A program made the position numbers and the translations under genes. The notes under the pieces were generated by a model that saw only the letters and a list, made by a program, of their open reading frames with translations, was not told the DNA's origin and did not search any database. Below, piece after piece: positions 59,584-64,000 of a stretch of DNA of 64,000 nt. Source of the DNA: Chloroflexi bacterium 54-19 (GTDB lineage: Bacteria; Chloroflexota; Chloroflexia; Chloroheliales; Chloroheliaceae); assembly GCA_001898225.1 (NCBI GenBank), contig MKTJ01000030.1, positions 36,064-100,063 on the forward strand. The letters run 5' to 3'. Within the stretch, counting starts at the first letter, position 1. Each line of letters opens with the position of its first letter.

Positions 59584-60668
59584 TTCTGGTTTATAAGGTT
59601 AAGGGCTCGTTTACCCAGGGCTGGAACCCCTTTGTCCAGCAGCGCGTAAAACGGGTCGTCGGTAGTTTTTGCCAGGTAGCGGACGTAATTGCCTTCCAGC
59701 AAGATAGCCAGTTTCCAGACCGCCAATACTTCGTAGAACTTAAGGTTCTCGACGGTCCGGCCACTCAGTTCGGCATAGCGGGCGGCGACTTCGGAGCGGG
59801 TCGGAAAGCCTTCCTGCTCGGTAATCCGGCCTAATTCCAGTTCCTGGTCGAAAAGGGGCGGCGGGTCGTCCTTCTGGCGCCAGTTCGAGAGCAAATAACC
59901 CAGGTCGGCCAGGGGGTCACCCAGGGTAGCCATCTCCCAGTCCACCACTGCCAGGATGTGGGCGGGCGGTTGGGGCGCGAACATCACGTTATCCAGCCGG
60001 AAATCCCCATGCACAATGGTAGCGGGTGGCGATGCGGGCAGGTTCTGGGCCAGCCAGGCGCTGACCTTATCTATTTCGGGCAGGGGACGGTGGCGCGATT
60101 TATCAAGCTGGCCGGTCCAGCGTTTAAGCTGGCGCTCCAGGTAGCCTTCCGGTTTGCCCAGCGTTTCGAGACCGACCGCTTTCCAATCTACCGCGTGGAG
60201 CCGGACCAGGGTTTGAATCAGTTCTTCGGCCAGTCCGGCCCGCTTTTCGGGAGTAGCGAAGGCTTCCGGCACTTCGGAACGGATTACGATACCGGGCACC
60301 TTTTCCATAAGGTAGAACGGGGCCCCGATAACGCTTTCGTCGGCGCAATAAAGGACCGGGGCCGGGACGGGGAGGTCGGAATGGATCAGGGCGCTAATCA
60401 GGCGAAACTCGCGGGCTACGTCGTGGGCGGTTGGCAAGAGAGGGCCGCGTGGGGGCCGCCGCAAAATCCATTCCTGGGTGCCGCCCCCGGCCAGTTTGCA
60501 AGAAATCAGGAAGGTTTCGTTAGAATGGCCCGTCCCGACTTTGAGGGCGGTAAGGGTGCCGTTGGGGGCTAGTTCAGGCAAGCTTTCAAGGTTGTCGAGA
60601 TAACGGAATAATCTGGCTTCATCGACCAGGGGTGGTAGAGCTGTCATAAATCTGCCTAACCTTTCCAT
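59580..60668 (-). CDS. Phosphotransferase family protein (APH-like, ACAD10-type)
   Basis: A 362-residue protein kinase-like phosphotransferase. An N-lobe (about residues 20-120) with GTGHSNETFLI is followed by the catalytic loop IVHGDFRLDNVMF (about 218-230; Asp catalytic) and the metal-binding VVDWEMATLGDPLADLGYLL (about 245-264). These motifs match the aminoglycoside-phosphotransferase-fold proteins fused to or next to acyl-CoA dehydrogenases (ACAD10/11) that phosphorylate 4-hydroxy fatty acids or other small molecules. It forms a 2-gene operon (4-bp overlap) with the histidine phosphatase. The start may be ATG 60647 instead. Confidence 0.85.
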   Translation of the reverse strand: MERLGRFMTALPPLVDEARLFRYLDNLESLPELAPNGTLTALKVGTGHSNETFLISCKLAGGGTQEWILRRPPRGPLLPTAHDVAREFRLISALIHSDLPVPAPVLYCADESVIGAPFYLMEKVPGIVIRSEVPEAFATPEKRAGLAEELIQTLVRLHAVDWKAVGLETLGKPEGYLERQLKRWTGQLDKSRHRPLPEIDKVSAWLAQNLPASPPATIVHGDFRLDNVMFAPQPPAHILAVVDWEMATLGDPLADLGYLLSNWRQKDDPPPLFDQELELGRITEQEGFPTRSEVAARYAELSGRTVENLKFYEVLAVWKLAILLEGNYVRYLAKTTDDPFYALLDKGVPALGKRALNLINQK

Positions 60669-60887
60669 CTCTATCAGTGTGGCTGGCGTATTTCCAGGAA
60701 GTTATTTTCAACCAGGCCCTTTGAAAAGTCAAACCCCTGCGGTTGCCGGAAGGGTTATTTTTAGCGAAAAGCGACAAGGTATTCCTTATTGACGGTTGGA
60801 ACCAAACCCCCTAATATGCTATGGTGCCGGATTGTGTGGGATACAATCCGGCTATGCCTCGCATTGCATTAAAGAAAGGAAGTTTCT
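60669..60887. promoter_or_regulatory. Promoter and 5' hairpin of the molybdopterin enzyme gene
   Basis: TTGACG (60789-60794) and TAATAT (60812-60817) are 17 bp apart, so transcription should start near 60824. Directly after it, GCCGGATTGT (60826-60835) and ACAATCCGGC (60843-60852) form a perfect 10-bp stem with a 7-nt loop at the very 5' end of the transcript. Confidence 0.6.
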
Positions 60888-63197
60888 TTGACAAACCTTA
60901 AAGATGTTGAAACTGTTAAACAAAATGGAAACGGTAACGGCAACGGTCTATTAACGGTCGGCCATAGTGTCCCTCGCGTGGATGGCGCGGACAAAGTGAG
61001 CGGAATGGCCCGCTACGCCGCCGACCTCAATCTGCCTGGTCTTTTGCACGCTCGCCCGGTGTTGAGCCTGTATGCACACGCCAGGATTAAAAGTATAAAA
61101 ACCGAAGCCGCCTCGAAGGTGCCGGGTGTGGTGCAGGTAGTGACGGCCCAGGATTTACCGATTAAAAAGGGCCGCTCTGAAAATCGCCGGCGCGACCCCC
61201 TGGCGAGAGGTGAGGTATTTTTTTACGGCCAACCGGTGGCGATTGTGCTGGGTGAAACCGAAGCGGCAGCCCGCGATGGCGCGGAGTTGATCGAGGTCGA
61301 ATACGAGCCTTTACCCAGCGCGGTTGATTTTATAAAGGCCATGGAGTGGGATGCCCCGCGCGTCCAGAATAAACCTTCCAGCGGGGCCGATGCCGAGGCT
61401 TCTATGCACAACGCGTCGGCGGGCGCGGCCAAAGAAGAAGAAAAAGTCGAACTGCCTCCCAACGTCAGCAATCATGCCCACATGAAACGGGGCGATGCCG
61501 AAGCGGCCTTCAAAGAAGCCGCCGCCATTTCCGAGCATACCTACCGGGTGCCCGGAATCCACCAGAGTTATATCGAAACCCAATCCGTGACGGCTGCGCC
61601 CGACCCGCTTGGCGGCATGGTTATCTACAGCAGCACCCAGGCCGGGTTTTACTGCCGGGACGAGGTAGCCGAGGCTATCGGGGTGCCGCCGAACAAAGTT
61701 CGGGTCGTGACCATGACGGTGGGGGGAGCCTTTGGGGCCAAGTTCGTCCTGATTGAGCCGCTAGCGGCAGCCCTGGCGAAGTTATCGCGCCGCCCGGTCC
61801 GGCTCAGCTATTACCGCATGGAAGATTTGCTGGCGGCAAACCCGGTCCACCCTGGCGAAATTTATTTTAAGATGGCGGCCAGCGCCGATGGCACCATCAC
61901 GGCCATGAAAGCCAAGATGATTTTCGATAGCGGTCTCTATCCGGGTTCGCCGTTCTGGGCGCTCAGCATGCTCGGCATGTGCTACCGGGTGCCGAATTTC
62001 GATATGGAAGCCTTTGAAGTGCTGACCCACAAGGTCAACACGGGTGCGTACCGGGCTCCCGGTGCCCCCCAGACGGCTTTCGTGACCGAGACCGCCGTGG
62101 ACGACCTGGCCCGCAAGTTGAATATCGACCCGCTCGAATTCCGGCTTAAAAACTGCGTGGTGGAAGGCGACAAGAACAATAACGACCAGACCTGGCCCAA
62201 AATTGGTCTTAAAGAGTGCCTGGAAGCCCTGGCCGAACACCCGGTCTGGAAGAACCGCGCCAACAAGGGGCCCGATGAAGGCGTGGGCCTGGCCTGTGGC
62301 GGTTGGGGTGGCGGTCTCGAACCGGCCTCGGCCCTGTGCCGCATGGATTCGGACGGCAATTTCACCTTGCAGGTCGGCGTCAGCGACATTTCGGGCGTCA
62401 GCACCAGCCTTAAGATGATTGCGGCGGAAGTGCTGGGCCTGGAAGCCGATAAAATCACGATTGTCTTGCTCGATACCGATGCTGCGCCTTATGCGGGTGG
62501 TAGCGGTGGTAGCAAGACCCTCTACACGGTCGGGGCTGCGGTCCAGCGGGCCGCCGAGGATGCCGCCGAGCAAATCAAGAGAATCGCGGCGACCGAATTG
62601 GAAGCGGCTCCCGCCGACATTGAGCTAAAGGGCGGTAAAGCTTCCGTACGCGGGTTGCCTTCTCGCTCGGTCGATTTCCTGACTATCGCCAAGCGTTCGT
62701 TCAGTCGCACGACCCCGGTCCTGGGTAACGGGGCCAGCGCCCAGCACCACCAGGCCCCCGGTTTTGCCGCGCACCTGGCGAAAGTCAAGGTCGACCGCGA
62801 AACAGGAGACATCAAAATCCTGGACTACGTGGCGACCCAGGATGTCGGCAGAGCGATTAACCCGGCGGAAGTTGAAGGTCAGGTCCAGGGCGGGGCGACT
62901 CAGGGTCTTGGCTGGGCGCTCTACGAGCAACTGGTCTACAGCGAGGAAGGCACCCTTCTGAGCGGCAGCTTGATGGACTACACGGTCCTGAATGCGCCCC
63001 AGGTGCCGAACTTCGACACTATCCTGGTGGAAGTCGGCTCGCCGGACGGCCCTTACGGGGCCCGTGGCGTGGGCGAACCTCCGGTCATTCCGGGTGGTGG
63101 CACCATCAACAGCGCCGTCTTTGACGCGGTCGGGGTCCATCTGACCGAAATCCCGATGACGCCCGAACGGGTCATCAATGCCCTGAGCGGGAAGTAG
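60888..63197 (+). CDS. Xanthine dehydrogenase family molybdopterin-binding subunit
   Basis: A 769-residue large subunit of molybdenum hydroxylases (xanthine dehydrogenase/CO dehydrogenase/aldehyde oxidase type). Seen are the N-terminal VPRVDGADKVSGMARYAADL (a/b hammerhead domain), FYGQPVAIVLGE, the MoCo-binding VGGAFGAK (about residues 280-287), GAYRAPGAPQTAF (about 386-398) and the C-terminal catalytic Glu in RGVGEPPVIPGGG (about 727-739). TTG start after AAAGGA. The usual FAD-binding medium and 2Fe-2S small subunits are not beside it, so they must be encoded elsewhere. Substrate unknown; the signature of form I CO dehydrogenase (AYRCSFR) is absent. Confidence 0.92.
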   Translation: MTNLKDVETVKQNGNGNGNGLLTVGHSVPRVDGADKVSGMARYAADLNLPGLLHARPVLSLYAHARIKSIKTEAASKVPGVVQVVTAQDLPIKKGRSENRRRDPLARGEVFFYGQPVAIVLGETEAAARDGAELIEVEYEPLPSAVDFIKAMEWDAPRVQNKPSSGADAEASMHNASAGAAKEEEKVELPPNVSNHAHMKRGDAEAAFKEAAAISEHTYRVPGIHQSYIETQSVTAAPDPLGGMVIYSSTQAGFYCRDEVAEAIGVPPNKVRVVTMTVGGAFGAKFVLIEPLAAALAKLSRRPVRLSYYRMEDLLAANPVHPGEIYFKMAASADGTITAMKAKMIFDSGLYPGSPFWALSMLGMCYRVPNFDMEAFEVLTHKVNTGAYRAPGAPQTAFVTETAVDDLARKLNIDPLEFRLKNCVVEGDKNNNDQTWPKIGLKECLEALAEHPVWKNRANKGPDEGVGLACGGWGGGLEPASALCRMDSDGNFTLQVGVSDISGVSTSLKMIAAEVLGLEADKITIVLLDTDAAPYAGGSGGSKTLYTVGAAVQRAAEDAAEQIKRIAATELEAAPADIELKGGKASVRGLPSRSVDFLTIAKRSFSRTTPVLGNGASAQHHQAPGFAAHLAKVKVDRETGDIKILDYVATQDVGRAINPAEVEGQVQGGATQGLGWALYEQLVYSEEGTLLSGSLMDYTVLNAPQVPNFDTILVEVGSPDGPYGARGVGEPPVIPGGGTINSAVFDAVGVHLTEIPMTPERVINALSGK

Positions 63198-63201
63198 TTT
63201 T

Positions 63202-63259
63202 TATACATACAAAAAGACCGCCTCCCGTTTCAAAGGTTGGCGGTCTTTTTGTATGTATA
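63202..63259. terminator. 21-bp stem-loop terminator
   Basis: TATACATACAAAAAGACCGCC (63202-63222) and its exact complement (63239-63259) enclose a 16-nt loop. The T-rich side serves the + strand gene; the reverse arm serves the convergent partial gene. An unusually long perfect stem. Confidence 0.9.
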
Positions 63260-63261
63260 AT

Positions 63262-64000
63262 TTATTCGATAATGGTAAATTGGACTGCCACAGAAATCCT
63301 GTTGTCATTTCTGGCGGAAACTGTATAGGTCCAGACCCCAGGCAGCTGGTAATAAGGAGGTTGTATGTCTCTGGTTAGCTGGATTGAATCAGCCAGGCCA
63401 CCACCGTCCCCGAAATTATAATCAATCTCAGAATTGGCTATTCCTCCACAGGGACAACGCAGGGTTAGCCGGGCCTGTGCATTAGGGGGGAAACCTACAA
63501 TTAAAAAATGAATCTCGTCAGTTTTCTTGGCCGGATTAGGGCCAAAAATGATGGTTGGTTTTGTAACCGGCGGGTCGAGCCAGATATTCAGGACTGCCTC
63601 TTTGCCGCTGGTCATACCTTTAGCTTTATAAGTCCACATTCCAAGGGCGTAGGTTGGAAGTGTATCTATAAAAACTCTTAATTCTCCACCATCATTGGTT
63701 TGGGCAGTTACATCTTTTGCTTTGGCTCCGTTTGGTCCTGTACCCGTTATAGTAACCGTTTCCTTCGATGCCATCATTGTGACAAATATAACCTGCATAC
63801 CCGCCGGGCCGCAATGGTAGAAGGTGTTGGCGGTGCTGGCCGGAAGTTGGTCACATCCGGTTACAGTCGGGGTGGTAGGTGCAGTCGGGGTCGGGGTCGG
63901 CGTGGTAGCCGGAATATCATAGCTGGCGGAGTAGCGCCAGGTGAAGTAGTGACGACCCACGTTACCCATTTCAACCTGGTACTGAGCCGGGTTGTCAGGT
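63262..64000 (-). CDS. Secreted-type protein of unknown function, N terminus outside window
   Basis: C-terminal 245 residues of a gene that enters from the right edge: the frame is open to 64000, upstream of an internal ATG at 63969. After DNPAQYQVEMGNVGRHYFTW a Pro/Thr linker (TTPTPTPTAPTTPT) leads to two Ig-like or immunoglobulin-fold beta domains (about the last 200 residues). The protein is probably extracellular or surface-attached. No catalytic motif is recognised. Base composition is less GC-rich than its neighbours. Confidence 0.65.
   Translation of the reverse strand, partial: PDNPAQYQVEMGNVGRHYFTWRYSASYDIPATTPTPTPTAPTTPTVTGCDQLPASTANTFYHCGPAGMQVIFVTMMASKETVTITGTGPNGAKAKDVTAQTNDGGELRVFIDTLPTYALGMWTYKAKGMTSGKEAVLNIWLDPPVTKPTIIFGPNPAKKTDEIHFLIVGFPPNAQARLTLRCPCGGIANSEIDYNFGDGGGLADSIQLTRDIQPPYYQLPGVWTYTVSARNDNRISVAVQFTIIE

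Noticed and set aside
60888..63197. CO dehydrogenase large subunit (coxL form I)
   Set aside because: The AYRCSFR active-site signature of form I is absent; only the general family motifs are present.
1..64000. tRNA or rRNA genes, integrases, transposases, prophage genes
   Set aside because: All gaps were read on both strands; no tRNA T-loop/acceptor pairing, rRNA segment or recombinase motif was seen.

Overview
This window is ordinary chromosomal DNA from a free-living heterotrophic bacterium with moderately high GC content. Most genes start with ATG, but GTG and TTG starts are frequent, and intergenic spaces are compact and AT-rich. The Thr/Ala-rich linker after the lipobox of the sugar-binding protein, a futalosine-type MqnA-like protein, DUF2871, many GH and Gfo/Idh/MocA proteins and several GT-C membrane proteins together suggest a member of Chloroflexota. 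That assignment is inferred from gene content only. No rRNA, tRNA, CRISPR array, integrase or transposase was seen.

Layout. (1) 1-1213: 5' part of an acyl-CoA synthetase gene, leaving the window on the left, with a highly foldable leader; then two LacI-type operators in front of a LacI regulator. (2) 2251-17013: an apparent amino-sugar or amino-cyclitol assimilation cluster. It holds a NagB-like isomerase and a divergent ROK repressor sharing one operator. Downstream come a binding protein and two permeases of a carbohydrate ABC importer (no ATPase), three Gfo/Idh/MocA oxidoreductases, a PIG-L deacetylase, a PF04734 ceramidase-like hydrolase and a DegT-type PLP aminotransferase, and a convergent GH3 glycosidase. 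(3) 17090-23693: efflux and envelope genes (DHA2 drug exporter, DUF2871, CDF metal exporter, PAP2 phosphatase, phosphoesterase lipoprotein, COG4280-like membrane protein). Repeated CAATATTG palindromes lie in the CDF/DUF2871 promoter region. (4) 24115-35495: housekeeping and signalling (dnaX, a TPR protein, carB with a clear sigma70 promoter and long leader, and a GGDEF/EAL protein translationally coupled to a WD40-like lipoprotein). (5) 35914-47212: envelope glycan genes (three GT-C type membrane proteins, an SDR, a GH38 alpha-mannosidase), then dtd and a small membrane protein. (6) 47259-50645: a TetR regulator with paired operators facing an F420/NADP oxidoreductase-like gene, and two orphan Dpp-type permeases. 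(7) 50964-64000: an orphan hybrid-sensor histidine kinase, EVE, GNAT, aldo/keto reductase, MerR-GyrI regulator with a textbook 19-bp-spacer promoter, MqnA-like protein with a long disordered tail, ABC-2 permease, histidine phosphatase plus phosphotransferase pair, an unaccompanied xanthine dehydrogenase family large subunit, and a partial secreted-type protein.

The most unusual non-coding content is a dispersed family of about 145-170 bp intergenic repeats. Their arms are inverted tandem heptads (consensus near TAGTCAG) and they share a core; there are three copies here, one of them inside the transporter operon. A 141-bp inserted element is flanked by a 23-bp duplication that rebuilds the last codons and stop of the GH3 gene. 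Several structured 5' leaders were also seen. The amino-sugar cluster is the best candidate for an undescribed pathway.
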